Assembly: GCA_002509405.1 (NCBI GenBank)
Contig: DAVO01000013.1
Coordinates: forward strand, 62,463 to 126,462
Direction: 5' to 3'
DNA from: Methanomassiliicoccaceae archaeon UBA72
GTDB taxonomy: Archaea; Thermoplasmatota; Thermoplasmata; Methanomassiliicoccales; Methanomethylophilaceae
Length of the DNA: 64,000 bases
The translations under genes were made by a program, and so were the position numbers. Shown one piece after another: positions 16,185 to 25,601 of the stretch. The notes beneath the pieces were generated by a model. That model searched no databases and was not told the origin of the DNA. It was given only the letters and a program-made list of their open reading frames with translations. Each line of letters starts with the position of its first letter. Position 1 is the first letter of the stretch.

Positions 16185-16562
16185 ATGTGGGAGAGCAAAG
16201 AGATCAGAGAACTCAAAGAAGGCCGTTATGTCAACATCGACGATGAGCCCTGCAAAATAACTTCTATAAGCATGTCCAAACCCGGAAAACACGGATCCGC
16301 CAAAGCGAACATAGAGGCCGTGAGCATATTCACCGGCGCAAAGAAATCCCTTTTCGGACCCGTGGGGACCAAGGTTCAGGTACCTGTCATCGACAAGAGG
16401 AAGGGCCAGATACTGACGATGCACGACAACGAGATCCAGATAATGGACCTCGAGACCTTCGAGACTTTCAGCATGCCCATAAACGAGGACCACACCGGCA
16501 CTCTGGCAGAGGGCGGGGAGATAATGTACCTCGTGGCAATGAACAGATACAAGCTGATGTAA
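16185..16562 (+). CDS. Translation factor aIF5A
   Basis: The 125-residue protein has the hypusine loop SKPGKHGSAKA with Lys35 as the modification site. The C-terminal OB-fold domain follows (MDLETFETFSM, LAEGGEIMYLVAMNRYKLM). It is an elongation factor for difficult peptide bonds. The chosen ATG has GGAGG eight bases upstream (16173-16177), which decides the start over longer in-frame extensions. Twelve bases before agmatinase, a pairing common in archaea because deoxyhypusine is made from spermidine. Confidence 0.95.
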   Translation: MWESKEIRELKEGRYVNIDDEPCKITSISMSKPGKHGSAKANIEAVSIFTGAKKSLFGPVGTKVQVPVIDKRKGQILTMHDNEIQIMDLETFETFSMPINEDHTGTLAEGGEIMYLVAMNRYKLM

Positions 16563-16574
16563 GGCGGGTATAAG

Positions 16575-17432
16575 ATGCCTTACGGGCTTTCGTACGCCGG
16601 AGCGGACGCTGAGTACAGCGAGGCCGATGCTTTCCTTTTCGGAGTGCAGTACGACCACACCGCATGCTTCAGAGCCGGGGCGCGCGAGGGGCCGGGGGCG
16701 ATCAGACGCTCTTCCTATAATTTTGAGGAGTTCCACTTCGAGCACGGCCTGGACCAGCACGTTCCCGCCGTGTATGATTACGGAAACGTCGATGATTTCG
16801 TGATGCCCGAGGACATGTTCTCGGAGGTCGAGTTCGCGGTGGGGCCCGCCGTAAAAGACGGAAAGTTTATCATCGCCCTCGGCGGAGAGCATTCCATCAG
16901 CATACCGATCATCAGAAGCCTGCCCAAGGACACCGCTCTCATCTCCATAGATGCTCACCTGGACTCCAGGGATGAATATCTCGGAACTCCGTTCAGCCAT
17001 GCCTGCGTCATGCGCAGGGCGGCCGAGCATCTCGGCCTGGACAACGTTTTTGTGCTGGGGGTCAGAGCGGTCGGGATGGAGGAGCTTGACAGGGAGGACT
17101 CCGTTCCTTTCATCAGTTCCTACGAAATACTGGAGAAGGGCATCGAGAGTGCGGTCGAAAAGGCGCTCGACAGCGTTAGGAGCGAGCGCATCTACGTAAC
17201 GTTGGATATTGACGGCATCGACCCCGCTTATGCACCCGGGACCGGGACTCCGGAGCCTTTCGGCCTTCTTCCGATAGATGTAAAAAAGGCGATCGGGATG
17301 GTGGGCGACAGGCTATGCGGTTTCGATGTCACCGAAGTCTGCCCCCCTTACGACCCGACCGGTATAACGTCGGTTCTTGCCTCTAGGTTCGTGAACGAGG
17401 CCCTGGCCGTTTACGGTAAGAGACTGGGCTGA
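16575..17432 (+). CDS. speB: Agmatinase (ureohydrolase family)
   Basis: This 285-residue protein has all metal ligands of the ureohydrolase family: GGEHSISIP, SIDAHLDSRDEY (DxHxD) and LDIDGIDPAYAPGTGTPEPFG. It hydrolyses agmatine to putrescine and urea, feeding polyamine and hence hypusine synthesis for the aIF5A encoded just upstream. The end lies four bases from the convergent phosphosugar mutase gene. Confidence 0.92.
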   Translation: MPYGLSYAGADAEYSEADAFLFGVQYDHTACFRAGAREGPGAIRRSSYNFEEFHFEHGLDQHVPAVYDYGNVDDFVMPEDMFSEVEFAVGPAVKDGKFIIALGGEHSISIPIIRSLPKDTALISIDAHLDSRDEYLGTPFSHACVMRRAAEHLGLDNVFVLGVRAVGMEELDREDSVPFISSYEILEKGIESAVEKALDSVRSERIYVTLDIDGIDPAYAPGTGTPEPFGLLPIDVKKAIGMVGDRLCGFDVTEVCPPYDPTGITSVLASRFVNEALAVYGKRLG

Positions 17433-17436
17433 GACC

Positions 17437-18879
17437 TTACATTTCTTCCGCCGACATATCGGACCGCTTTGTTTTCACGGCGCGCTTCGATCTGTCCGTT
17501 GCCTTGGGCTCGGGCAGGTCGAGCACCGCGTCCGGGTCCAGGAACTTCGCGACCTTCTCCTCGAACTCGTTGGCTCTCTGAATAGATACCACTTCGTCCT
17601 TGGATTCGGAATATATCCTGAATATGGGCTCGGTCCCCGATGGCCTTGCCAGCACCCAGCCGTTCTCGAATATCATCTTCAGCCCGTCGGTGCTGTCCAT
17701 GATCCCGTCGGTGACCGTCTTCTTGAGATAGTTGATTACCGCCATTTTCATCTTGTCGGGACACTCGATCTTCCTCTTCTGAGTGTAATAGACGGGAAGT
17801 TTTTCCACCTGTTTCGAGAGCGGTCCGTTCAGTGCGATCGCCTCCAGCATCTTGGCGACCGTCATGGCCCCGTCCCTGCAGTACTGCTGTTCGGGGAATA
17901 TCAGCCCGCCGTTCTCCTCTCCGCCGAAGATCGCTCCATATTCCTTCATCTTCCTGGCGACGATCGGCGACCCCACAGCGGTATACTTCAGTATCCCGCC
18001 TGCCTCGTTGACGACCTCTTCCACCATCGACGATGAGCTGACCGGCGTGACGATCTTACCTTTCCTCTTTGAAAGCTCGAGTTTAGCAAGAAGGGCCAGG
18101 CTCTTGTCTCCGCTGACGAATTTACCTCCGTCTGTGATGAAAACGCACCGGTCTGCGTCGCCGTCGTGGGCGATTCCGATGGATGCCTTAGTGTCCTTTG
18201 TTAGTGAAATGAGGTCTGCAAGGTTCTCTTCGGTAGGCTCGCTCGGGCGCCCGGGGAACTCTCCCTGCGCGTTGCAGTTCAACGTGACGGTCTTGATTTG
18301 AAGCCTCTTCAGAAGGAGCGGTGCGGTTTCGAATGCCGCCCCGTTCGCACAGTCCAGGCATGCCGTGATGCCTGCGCTCTTGATCTTTTCGGTGTCCACA
18401 TGGGAAAGTACCGCATCGATGTATGCCTCGCCCGCGTCGTTGACATGATCCATGGTCCCGGCCTCGTCCCACTTGCATGTGCGTATCTCCGTGGCGTAGA
18501 TCTCCTCGATGAGGGCCTCTTCCTCGCGGCTTGCCTCGGTCCCGTCCGCTGAGATGCATTTGATTCCGTTGAACTGCGGCGGGTTGTGGGAGGCTGTGAT
18601 CATTACGCCTCCGCTCACGTTCTCGTGTGTTTTAACGTAATATTGCAATGCCGGAGTCGGGACCATCCCCAGGAACAGAACGTTGACTCCGACCGACATC
18701 AGTCCGGCCGAGATGGCCGTTCTGAGCATGTCTCCGGAAGAGCGGGTGTCCGTCGCTACAGCGACCGCTCCCTTCATTACCTGTCCTATTGCCTTCCCCA
18801 TCTGAAGTGCGAGTTCAGAGGTCAGGTCTTCGTTGACCACCCCCCTGACGCCGTTGGTCCCGAACAATCTTGCTGCCAA
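17437..18879 (-). CDS. Phosphoglucosamine mutase/phosphomannomutase family
   Basis: The 480-residue protein has FGTNGVRG at the N-terminus, the phosphoserine loop GVMITASHNPPQFNGIK, the metal loop GIAHDGDADRC, the sugar loop FGGEENGGLIFPE and the phosphate loop RPSGTEPIFRIYSE. A 35-residue charged tail follows. It is close to archaeal GlmM, which makes glucosamine-1-phosphate; mannose/glucose phosphomutase activity is an alternative. The start is TTG at 18877-18879, directly after the DUF47 gene's TAA, with GGAGG about 9 bases upstream. Confidence 0.85.
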   Translation of the reverse strand: MAARLFGTNGVRGVVNEDLTSELALQMGKAIGQVMKGAVAVATDTRSSGDMLRTAISAGLMSVGVNVLFLGMVPTPALQYYVKTHENVSGGVMITASHNPPQFNGIKCISADGTEASREEEALIEEIYATEIRTCKWDEAGTMDHVNDAGEAYIDAVLSHVDTEKIKSAGITACLDCANGAAFETAPLLLKRLQIKTVTLNCNAQGEFPGRPSEPTEENLADLISLTKDTKASIGIAHDGDADRCVFITDGGKFVSGDKSLALLAKLELSKRKGKIVTPVSSSSMVEEVVNEAGGILKYTAVGSPIVARKMKEYGAIFGGEENGGLIFPEQQYCRDGAMTVAKMLEAIALNGPLSKQVEKLPVYYTQKRKIECPDKMKMAVINYLKKTVTDGIMDSTDGLKMIFENGWVLARPSGTEPIFRIYSESKDEVVSIQRANEFEEKVAKFLDPDAVLDLPEPKATDRSKRAVKTKRSDMSAEEM

Positions 18880-19560
18880 TTACTTCCTCCTTGCTGCAAT
18901 GAAAATAGATATCATGTCGGCACATGCCTTGACTGTATCCGAGGCCTCCTCGATGCCGTGAAGTATGTCCCTTGAGAGAATGATTCCTCTGACGTCCATG
19001 TCGGACAGGTGTATCCTTTTGATGCCCTCGAAGTTCATTTCGTCGATGACGCGCTCCTGGTCCTTTACATACTCAATGCCTCTGACCGCTTCCTCGCCGT
19101 CGCGGGAGTGGAATGCGTCCATGGCACCTATGAGCATCTTCATCTCGTTCTCCAGCTCGGAGGCCGTCTTGAAAATGAAAAGCCATATGTCCTCGGGAAT
19201 ACGGGCTTTGGTCTCCTTCGCCACCTGTAAATGAATGGATGATTCTTTGGACCAGTTGGCCACGTGATCCAATGCCCTGACGAAATTCAGAAGGTCCTCT
19301 CTGTCCTGAGCGCTCAGGCCTGAGGCGACGATTTCGGTCGAAAGCCTGTCTTCGATGCGGTCGGCATCGCGCTCGCTCATGACGAGACGGTCGACGCACT
19401 TCATGGCCTCGACCTCATTCTCTTCGCCCATGGCACCTATAGCCATCTTCAGTTCGATGACCGCGTCCATGACTATCAATGCGTGGTCCCTTGCGCCGTT
19501 CTCGACTGAGCCCGCCTTTTTGTTGCCGAACCAATCGAGAAGATCTTTTGAATTGCTCAT
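18880..19560 (-). CDS. DUF47/PhoU-like protein
   Basis: The 226-residue, mostly helical protein matches the DUF47 family (relatives of PhoU): DRLVMSERDADRIEDRL, VRALDHVANWSKESS, and DILHGIEEASDTVKACADMI near the end. Family members often sit beside Pit-type phosphate transporters and are thought to regulate them. No transporter is adjacent here. Its stop immediately precedes the TTG of the phosphosugar mutase, suggesting coupled translation. I chose MSNSKDLLDW as the start; a further ATG-less extension upstream looks unconserved. Confidence 0.75.
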   Translation of the reverse strand: MSNSKDLLDWFGNKKAGSVENGARDHALIVMDAVIELKMAIGAMGEENEVEAMKCVDRLVMSERDADRIEDRLSTEIVASGLSAQDREDLLNFVRALDHVANWSKESSIHLQVAKETKARIPEDIWLFIFKTASELENEMKMLIGAMDAFHSRDGEEAVRGIEYVKDQERVIDEMNFEGIKRIHLSDMDVRGIILSRDILHGIEEASDTVKACADMISIFIAARRK

Positions 19561-19663
19561 GTGATGCTGCCCCCTGAACTGCAAGGTCTTCGAACGTGCA
19601 GTCCCAAGACCTGCAGAACGGTATCGTCTGCCGTGTATTATAAAGAACCTCTGGCGCGCGACG

Positions 19664-19882
19664 TCACGCCAGCGAGATGCTGACTACGTTGCTGCCACGG
19701 AGGATGATGCTGTTCATGCGCCTCTCCTCGCCGGCGGGGTCCTTGACGGCCACTTCTTCGAGCACCATGTTCATGTACTCGTCGAAAGAGGTCAATTTCC
19801 CCTCTATGACCTTTCCGTCCTTTAGCTGAAGAACCACTTTCTTTTCCACGGACTTTTCAAGCAAGGCTAGCGGTAATACCAT
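19664..19882 (-). CDS. Sm-like archaeal protein (LSm)
   Basis: The 72-residue protein has the Sm1 motif KKVVLQLKDGKVIEGKLTSFD and the Sm2-like RGSNVVSISL. Such proteins form RNA-binding heptameric rings. GGAGGG precedes the ATG, and a minus-strand ATTTAAATC TATA-like element lies about 38 bases upstream. It is a single gene between DUF47 and a small membrane protein. Confidence 0.9.
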   Translation of the reverse strand: MVLPLALLEKSVEKKVVLQLKDGKVIEGKLTSFDEYMNMVLEEVAVKDPAGEERRMNSIILRGSNVVSISLA

Positions 19883-19987
19883 TGTAATCCCTCCGTGCTA
19901 CACCTTTGTTCGATTTAAATCTATTCGCCGTCTTAAAGGGCTGATACGGGCGGAGAAAGCGATCGGCTGGCCTTTGTGCGCTTTCCA

Positions 19988-20329
19988 TTATTGGGATTTT
20001 CTCGAGGGGCCCTTCGCAATAGGTCTGGTCCGACGTCCTACGGCTACCGCCCTCCCAGCTGCGACGACCAGAACGGCAGATATCAGAAATGCCAACCTAT
20101 CTGGTGAATACATCTGGGGGAGGATTACGAAAGTCCCGAGGGAAGCGGCCGATATGGCTATCAGAAGGAGCGGCACGGTCAAGCCGAACTCTTCGCGGAC
20201 CTTCACATGTACCACCTTGTGTACGATAGATGCGGTGGCCATGAGCGATATGCCCAAGAACAGGCAGAGCCTGAGATTATATACGGCGGACACGGCGACC
20301 GATGCAACTGCGACTATTACAAGGAACAC
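19988..20329 (-). CDS. Small membrane protein, unknown function
   Basis: The 113-residue sequence has hydrophobic segments at about 1-16, 22-38, 50-70 and 78-96, and ends in an Arg/Lys-rich tail (GRRTRPIAKGPSRKSQ). Under the positive-inside rule that tail is probably cytoplasmic. I do not recognise the family. A TTTATAC element about 50 bases upstream on the same strand is a plausible promoter. It lies between LSm and scpB on the same strand. Codon use resembles its neighbours. Confidence 0.5.
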   Translation of the reverse strand: MFLVIVAVASVAVSAVYNLRLCLFLGISLMATASIVHKVVHVKVREEFGLTVPLLLIAISAASLGTFVILPQMYSPDRLAFLISAVLVVAAGRAVAVGRRTRPIAKGPSRKSQ

Positions 20330-20472
20330 CGATAGAATGACCTATGGTTTCATCCATCCCATCTTCTCGAACAATGAACGTATAAAAAACGCATGCTCTC
20401 AAACAGTCCGCCCCGACCCGAAATGCTTCATCCGATTGCCCGATGATACTTTGGCTCTCAGCATGGTCGGGA

Positions 20473-21006
20473 TCACTCCTCGTCTTCCCGGGGGGCTTCC
20501 GATTTCGGAGAGTTTCTCGCCTGTGCGTCTATCCACGTCCTTATGGCCTCTTTGCCCGATCCGGTTATCCCGAAATACTCCTTGAAACGTTTGGTGGTCG
20601 TCAGCTCGAGAGTCTGGCCCTTTTTCTTGCCGCTGACGAAATCACGTTCCATGAGCTCCCTCACATCGTCGTATGTGCGCGAGCCCAGCACTTTGAAGAG
20701 CTCTGACTGCAGCACGGGCTGGTTGTAGGCTATCGTGCTCAGGGTCCTCATCGTGCCCCCGCTCATGTCCGCCTTGGAGAACTCGCCCGTGAAATCGGCA
20801 TACTCGGAACGAAGCATCATGCGGTACTCGGAGCCGAACTTTGCAATGGTTATGGCCGAACCGCGAGAGTCGTAATCCCGTCTGAGGTCCATTATGGCGT
20901 AGCGCACCTCTTCTTCCGAGATGCCCGTCTTTGCGGCTATGTCGGCAATCCTCAGATTGCCCGCGCTGGAGAACAGTGCCGCCTCGACAGCGCATTTGAC
21001 ATCCAA
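20473..21006 (-). CDS. scpB: Segregation and condensation protein B
   Basis: This 177-residue protein has paired winged helices: VEAALFSSAGNLRIADIAAKTGISEEEV at the N-terminus and MRTLSTIAYNQPVLQSELFKVLG in the second half, followed by YFGITG. These are ScpB hallmarks. ScpB dimers bind ScpA in the SMC complex that organises the chromosome. The start is one base after the scpA stop. The last 20 residues are acidic and unconserved. Confidence 0.9.
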   Translation of the reverse strand: MDVKCAVEAALFSSAGNLRIADIAAKTGISEEEVRYAIMDLRRDYDSRGSAITIAKFGSEYRMMLRSEYADFTGEFSKADMSGGTMRTLSTIAYNQPVLQSELFKVLGSRTYDDVRELMERDFVSGKKKGQTLELTTTKRFKEYFGITGSGKEAIRTWIDAQARNSPKSEAPREDEE

Positions 21007-21007
21007 C

Positions 21008-21877
21008 TCAGTTCACCGCCTCGGCCGCCATCCGCCTGCCGTCCTCCTTCCCGGATATCCCGTCTATGAGGATCTCCACGAAGATGTCCCCGCGCGGAAG
21101 CTCTGACTGCCTGACATCCAGCTTCCCTTCCCTGACGAGATGTAGGACCGAGCAGAACACCTTCAGATTGTGCATCACGTCCCTGTCGTAGAGGTCGTTC
21201 ATGCATATTTCGCCCGTGCCGAGCCTTTCGATGCTCTTCCACACGGCCTCGACGTCCTTCTCGTCGTCCTCGTCATGGGCCTTGTTATCGAATTTCTTGG
21301 GCTCCTTGTCCCTGATTGCCTCCCTGACGCGGTCCCTCTCCTGCTGGACGGCTATGTCTTTCCTTGCCTCCTCGAAAGCGTCGATGAGCTCGTACATCGT
21401 GACCTGACGGGTGGGTTCCCTGGCGAAAGCTTCCTTAAAGGCGACCTGGGGAACGAACATTCCCTCCTCTTCGTCGTAGAAGAAGTCCTCTGGTATCTCC
21501 AGGACGGGTTCGGCAGGCTCCTCGTACCTGCCACGGGTGGCATCGGACTGCATCCTCAGCACCTTCCATGCCATGAGCATCAGCTTTCCGGCCACGATCA
21601 TGTCGAATCTGTTTTCGGCGACCTTCGCGGAGTACAGCCTGACGAATTCCGAGAGATCGATCTCCCACGGATCGATGCCGTTCTCTATCACCAGATTGAA
21701 GACGGACCTTATCGACTCGTCGACAGGGTCTCCGAGCTTCTCTCCGCCGTCGGCCTTGGAAAGGATGCTCATGTACCCGTTTATCCTCTCAGCGTTCTCA
21801 GCGCTCTCGGTCAGCGCCTTGTGGAACAGCAGGTGCTGCTCCATCTCCTCGTATTTCGTGTTCCCATCCACTTTCAT
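21008..21877 (-). CDS. scpA: Segregation and condensation protein A (kleisin)
   Basis: The 289-residue kleisin contains NLVIENGIDPWEIDLSEFVRLY near residue 53 and a GKLMLMAWKVLRMQS helix. A charged middle with KEPKKFDNKAHDEDDEKD follows, then the C-terminal winged helix with VMHNLKVFCSVLHLVREGKLDVRQSELPRGDIFVEIL. It bridges SMC heads. The ATG overlaps the smc stop by four bases (ATGA), indicating coupled translation. Confidence 0.9.
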   Translation of the reverse strand: MKVDGNTKYEEMEQHLLFHKALTESAENAERINGYMSILSKADGGEKLGDPVDESIRSVFNLVIENGIDPWEIDLSEFVRLYSAKVAENRFDMIVAGKLMLMAWKVLRMQSDATRGRYEEPAEPVLEIPEDFFYDEEEGMFVPQVAFKEAFAREPTRQVTMYELIDAFEEARKDIAVQQERDRVREAIRDKEPKKFDNKAHDEDDEKDVEAVWKSIERLGTGEICMNDLYDRDVMHNLKVFCSVLHLVREGKLDVRQSELPRGDIFVEILIDGISGKEDGRRMAAEAVN

Positions 21878-24800
21878 TCCCCCGTTTGTCCCTGTGCCTT
21901 CACCGCATCGTCTTCGTATTTCGAAACCTCTGCGAAGTCCGGCTGTATTATTACCTTGCTCACGCCCGAAGGCGGCCTTGTTACACCTATGAGGTGGTCA
22001 GCCATTGCGAGCGTGACCTTCCTTAGCGACACCTGGATGAACTGTGCCTTAGCAGAGCTCTCCCTGACCCTCCCTGCCACGATCTCCGCGTTCTCGGCGT
22101 CAAGGAACATATCTACCTCGTCCAGGACGTAGAACGGCGAAGGCTGGTACTCCTGAATGGCAAAGATGAACGCGAGCGCCGTGAGAGACTTCTCTCCTCC
22201 CGAAAGCGCCTCCAGCCTCAGCAGTTTCCCGTTCTTGGGCTTGGCGTTTATCGACAGGCCTCCCAGGAAAGGATCTTCCTCCGACTCCAGATCGATGAAC
22301 GCCTCTCCGCCCCCCGACAGTGTGGCATATATCTCCTTGAAGTTCTCACCTATGGCCTCATAAGCCTCCATGAACAGCCCCTTCTTCTGGCCGTTGAGCG
22401 ATTCGGTGAGGTCCGTGAGTTCCTTTATGTGCTGTTTTAGACGTCCGACCTCCTCGCTGAGGCCGTCGTACCTCTTCTTCTTCTCGTCGTAGTCCTCTAT
22501 TGCGCGCAGGTTGACGTTCCCGATCCTGGACATCGTAGTCTCGCAGGACCTTATGGTGCGCCTGATCTCCTCTTCCGAGGGGACGGGCATCTCCACCTCG
22601 AAACCTATCTGCGCCATCTCTTCTCTGAGTCTTGCTATATTCTCGTCGATACCTATTACCGATGCATTCATGGACGAGACCGTGCCCTCTTTAACCTCGA
22701 TTTTTTCCTGAACGCTGCCGCTCTCTCCGTCGAGACGGTACCTGTTCTCCATCAGAGCGTCCCTCTGGTTCCTCAGGCCTTCGATGCCTGCCTCCATCTT
22801 GGACTCGATTCCTCTGAGGACCTCTATTTCGGTCTGGGACTCCTTAAGGGAGCTCTCGTACCTCGCCACACTGTCTTCGTTCTCCCTGATTTTGACAACG
22901 ACTGTTTCCAGCTGCTTCTTCAGGGACTCGGTCTGCTTCCCGAGGCCGGCGATTTCCGCCTCCAGGGCGTTCTTCTCGTCCCTGTGACCGGAAAGCTCCC
23001 CATTGAGCTGGTATATGCGGTCCCTGACGTTCTGGATGTGTTCCTGGAGCTCGGCGGGGGCGATCTCCTTGATCCGCTCCCTTATCTTGGCCCTCTTCGC
23101 CCTTAGGGACTCCAGTTCGGCGGACGCTTTGGACAGCAGCGCCTTCGCGGCCTCGAGTTCCGCGTCCCATCTGGCGCATTGGGACTTCTTTTCTTCGAAT
23201 TCTTCCGAGAGGGTCTTCCTGACCTTGTTGAGCTCGGATATCTGTGCCCTGAGGCCTCCGATCTTGGACTGCGCGTCCATGCCCTGGGCGCCGGCCTTCC
23301 TCATCTCGTCGTCGAGCCTGCGGATCTCTTCGCGCACGGCCCTCATCTGGCCCCTTAGGGCGTCCAGGGCGTCGTTGGCCTCTCCCAGTTTCCTTCCGAC
23401 CTCTTCCAGGTCTGATTCGGAGGAAGCGCCGAACTTCATAACGGCATCCTGCCTTAGAGTGCCGCCCACCATCGCACCGGAGGCTTCGATGAGCTCGCCC
23501 TGCATCGTGACCATCCTTATGCCGCCCATTATGGCGCGGGCGGCGCCCAGGTCCTTCATGACGAGCGTGTCGCCCATGACGTACCAGAATACGTCCTGGT
23601 ACCTCGGATCGAATTTTATCAGGTCTATGGCATAGCCTTCCGATGATTTGACAGCCATGATGGCCTTCGCCCTCGGCTTTCCTCCGATCATCTTCGTCAG
23701 GGGAAGGAACGTAACGCGGCCGAGCTTGTTGTTCTTCAGGAAGCTTATGGCCTCAGCGGCAACCTCGTCGTCGTCCACGACCACCGCTGTCATCTTGCCG
23801 CCGGCCGCCACGGAAACAGCGGTCTCGTACTGCGGGTCCACCGTCGCCAGTTCCTGCACCGTCCCGTGGATTCCGGACATTTTCCGTTTGTCCCTCAGGG
23901 CAAGTATCGCAGACACCGCGGTGCTTCCGCGGTTCATGTTTTCGGAGACTTTCTTCTCGGCAGAAAGGCGACCGTATTCGGAGTCGAGCCTGCGTATGGC
24001 ATCATTGAGCTCGGACTCCTGCCTCTCCATCTCGGCCTCTTTCTTCTTTGCCTCCAGGATCTTCCTTGAGAATTCTTCGACCGTGGGCGCCCCGTTCTCC
24101 TGTTTGACCTGCTGGAGGTTCCATTCTGCGTCCTTTATGTCAAAAGAGGCCGACTGTATCCTCTCATCCATCGAGGCAAGCGCACGTGCCCCTTCATCGG
24201 CCAGGCTCTCTGCCTTCGCCGCGGCTACCTGGGCATCTTGCTCTTCAGCGCCCTTTGAATCTATCTTGTCTTCGAGCTCGGCGAGGGCTTTCTGAAGCTC
24301 CGTGTGCTCCCCGCCGTGCTCGGCCATCTGCCTGCGGATCTTCTCATCCTCGGCCTTGGCCAGACCGAGCTTCTCCTCGGCCTGTTCTATCGCTATTTTT
24401 ACGTCATCGAGTGAATTGTTCAGGTCCTTCGAAGTTTTTTCGTTATCCGATATGGATTCCTCGATGGATTCGCGGTATGCGACCTGCCCCGAGATATCTT
24501 CCTGCATGGATTCGATGCGGGCCTTCTGGGTAGCGATCTTGATCTTTACGTTCTCTATCCTGCCCTTCAGCTCTTTGTATTCCGGGCCCACCTTGGCGCT
24601 GATCTCTTCTTCCTTACGTACGATGGCGTTCTCGTTCTCAGAGTATTCGGACTTTATCTGAAGCTTCCTTTCCCTTAGCTTTGCGATCTCTTCATCGAGC
24701 TGCCTTATCTGGTTCTGGAATCCTTCGCGCTTGGACTCCTCTATCTGCATATGCCTGTGGGTGAGCTGCGCCTTGGACATCTCCAGGCGGGACTGGGCCT

Positions 24801-25464
24801 CCAAGTACTTTCTGGCATCCTCCCGGTCTTTCTCGAGCTGCCTTATCTGGTTCTCGAGCTCCTCGAGGACGATGTTGATGCGGTCCAGGTTCGTCTCCGC
24901 CTCCGATTTCTCGACGGCGGCGTTCTCGATATCCTGGTCGAAGCTGGCGATCCCCGAGATCCCGTCGAGTATCCTCCTTCTCTCCACCGTTCCCATCTGG
25001 ACTATCTTCGTGACATCGCCCTGTTGGACCAGGTTGTATCCGTCGGCGCTTATCCTGGCCTTGGTGAGAAGGTCTTCGAATTCGGCCATTGTGGATTTGC
25101 GGTCGTTGACATAGAAATATGAGTAATAATCGGTCTTCGCATCGTTGAAACGGACCATCCTGGTCAGGCGGACGATGTCGTCGTCCCAGGGCATCATGCG
25201 GTCGGAGTTGTCGAAGACCAGCGAGACCGTCATGAAGCTGGCCTTGTTCTTGGTCTTGCCCCCGTCGAATATCAGGTCGGTCAGCCGTCCGGCCCTGACC
25301 GCCTTGGAACTCTTAGGCCCCAGCACGAACAGTATCGCGTCGGTAATGTTTGACTTCCCCGAGCCGTTGGGACCCGTTATAGCTGTATAGCCTTCCATGA
25401 GCGGCACTACAAGTTTACCGCCGAACGATTTGAAATTCTCCATTTCCACTTGCTTTAAGTACAC
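21874..25464 (-). CDS. smc: Chromosome segregation ATPase SMC
   Basis: The protein is 1196 residues, normal for the family. The N-terminal head has Walker A GPNGSGKSN (about 31-39). Two long coiled coils flank a hinge around 510-680, with GRVTFLPLTKMIG and MGGIRMVTMQGELIEASGAMVGG. The C-terminal head carries the signature LSGGEKSLTALAFIFA and Walker B PFYVLDEVDMFLD. It leads an smc-scpA-scpB operon. Confidence 0.97.
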   Translation of the reverse strand: MYLKQVEMENFKSFGGKLVVPLMEGYTAITGPNGSGKSNITDAILFVLGPKSSKAVRAGRLTDLIFDGGKTKNKASFMTVSLVFDNSDRMMPWDDDIVRLTRMVRFNDAKTDYYSYFYVNDRKSTMAEFEDLLTKARISADGYNLVQQGDVTKIVQMGTVERRRILDGISGIASFDQDIENAAVEKSEAETNLDRINIVLEELENQIRQLEKDREDARKYLEAQSRLEMSKAQLTHRHMQIEESKREGFQNQIRQLDEEIAKLRERKLQIKSEYSENENAIVRKEEEISAKVGPEYKELKGRIENVKIKIATQKARIESMQEDISGQVAYRESIEESISDNEKTSKDLNNSLDDVKIAIEQAEEKLGLAKAEDEKIRRQMAEHGGEHTELQKALAELEDKIDSKGAEEQDAQVAAAKAESLADEGARALASMDERIQSASFDIKDAEWNLQQVKQENGAPTVEEFSRKILEAKKKEAEMERQESELNDAIRRLDSEYGRLSAEKKVSENMNRGSTAVSAILALRDKRKMSGIHGTVQELATVDPQYETAVSVAAGGKMTAVVVDDDEVAAEAISFLKNNKLGRVTFLPLTKMIGGKPRAKAIMAVKSSEGYAIDLIKFDPRYQDVFWYVMGDTLVMKDLGAARAIMGGIRMVTMQGELIEASGAMVGGTLRQDAVMKFGASSESDLEEVGRKLGEANDALDALRGQMRAVREEIRRLDDEMRKAGAQGMDAQSKIGGLRAQISELNKVRKTLSEEFEEKKSQCARWDAELEAAKALLSKASAELESLRAKRAKIRERIKEIAPAELQEHIQNVRDRIYQLNGELSGHRDEKNALEAEIAGLGKQTESLKKQLETVVVKIRENEDSVARYESSLKESQTEIEVLRGIESKMEAGIEGLRNQRDALMENRYRLDGESGSVQEKIEVKEGTVSSMNASVIGIDENIARLREEMAQIGFEVEMPVPSEEEIRRTIRSCETTMSRIGNVNLRAIEDYDEKKKRYDGLSEEVGRLKQHIKELTDLTESLNGQKKGLFMEAYEAIGENFKEIYATLSGGGEAFIDLESEEDPFLGGLSINAKPKNGKLLRLEALSGGEKSLTALAFIFAIQEYQPSPFYVLDEVDMFLDAENAEIVAGRVRESSAKAQFIQVSLRKVTLAMADHLIGVTRPPSGVSKVIIQPDFAEVSKYEDDAVKAQGQTGE

Positions 25465-25522
25465 GTCACACCCCGCGCCGGGCGACGTCGGCGCTATTCG
25501 CGCCTACTGTGCATCCCCATTT

Positions 25523-25567
25523 GTTCGATTACGAACGGTGATTAAATGTCTTAGATAATATTTAAAT
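25523..25567 (-). promoter_or_regulatory. Probable smc promoter with palindrome at start region
   Basis: On the minus strand a TATTTAAATA box (25558-25567) lies about 95 bases before the smc ATG. The predicted transcription start, about 25 bases on, falls on a palindrome with GTTCG and CGAAC arms separated by four bases (25523-25536). This could be an operator. Evidence is sequence only. Confidence 0.4.
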
Positions 25568-25601
25568 ACAATTATCCCTGGCACATCTCTGAGCGCCTTA
25601 T

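Noticed and set aside
19974..20585. Plus-strand frame of about 200 codons over the small membrane protein and scpB end
   Set aside because: It opposes the membrane-protein gene and overlaps scpB; composition is Thr/Arg-rich and no domain is visible.
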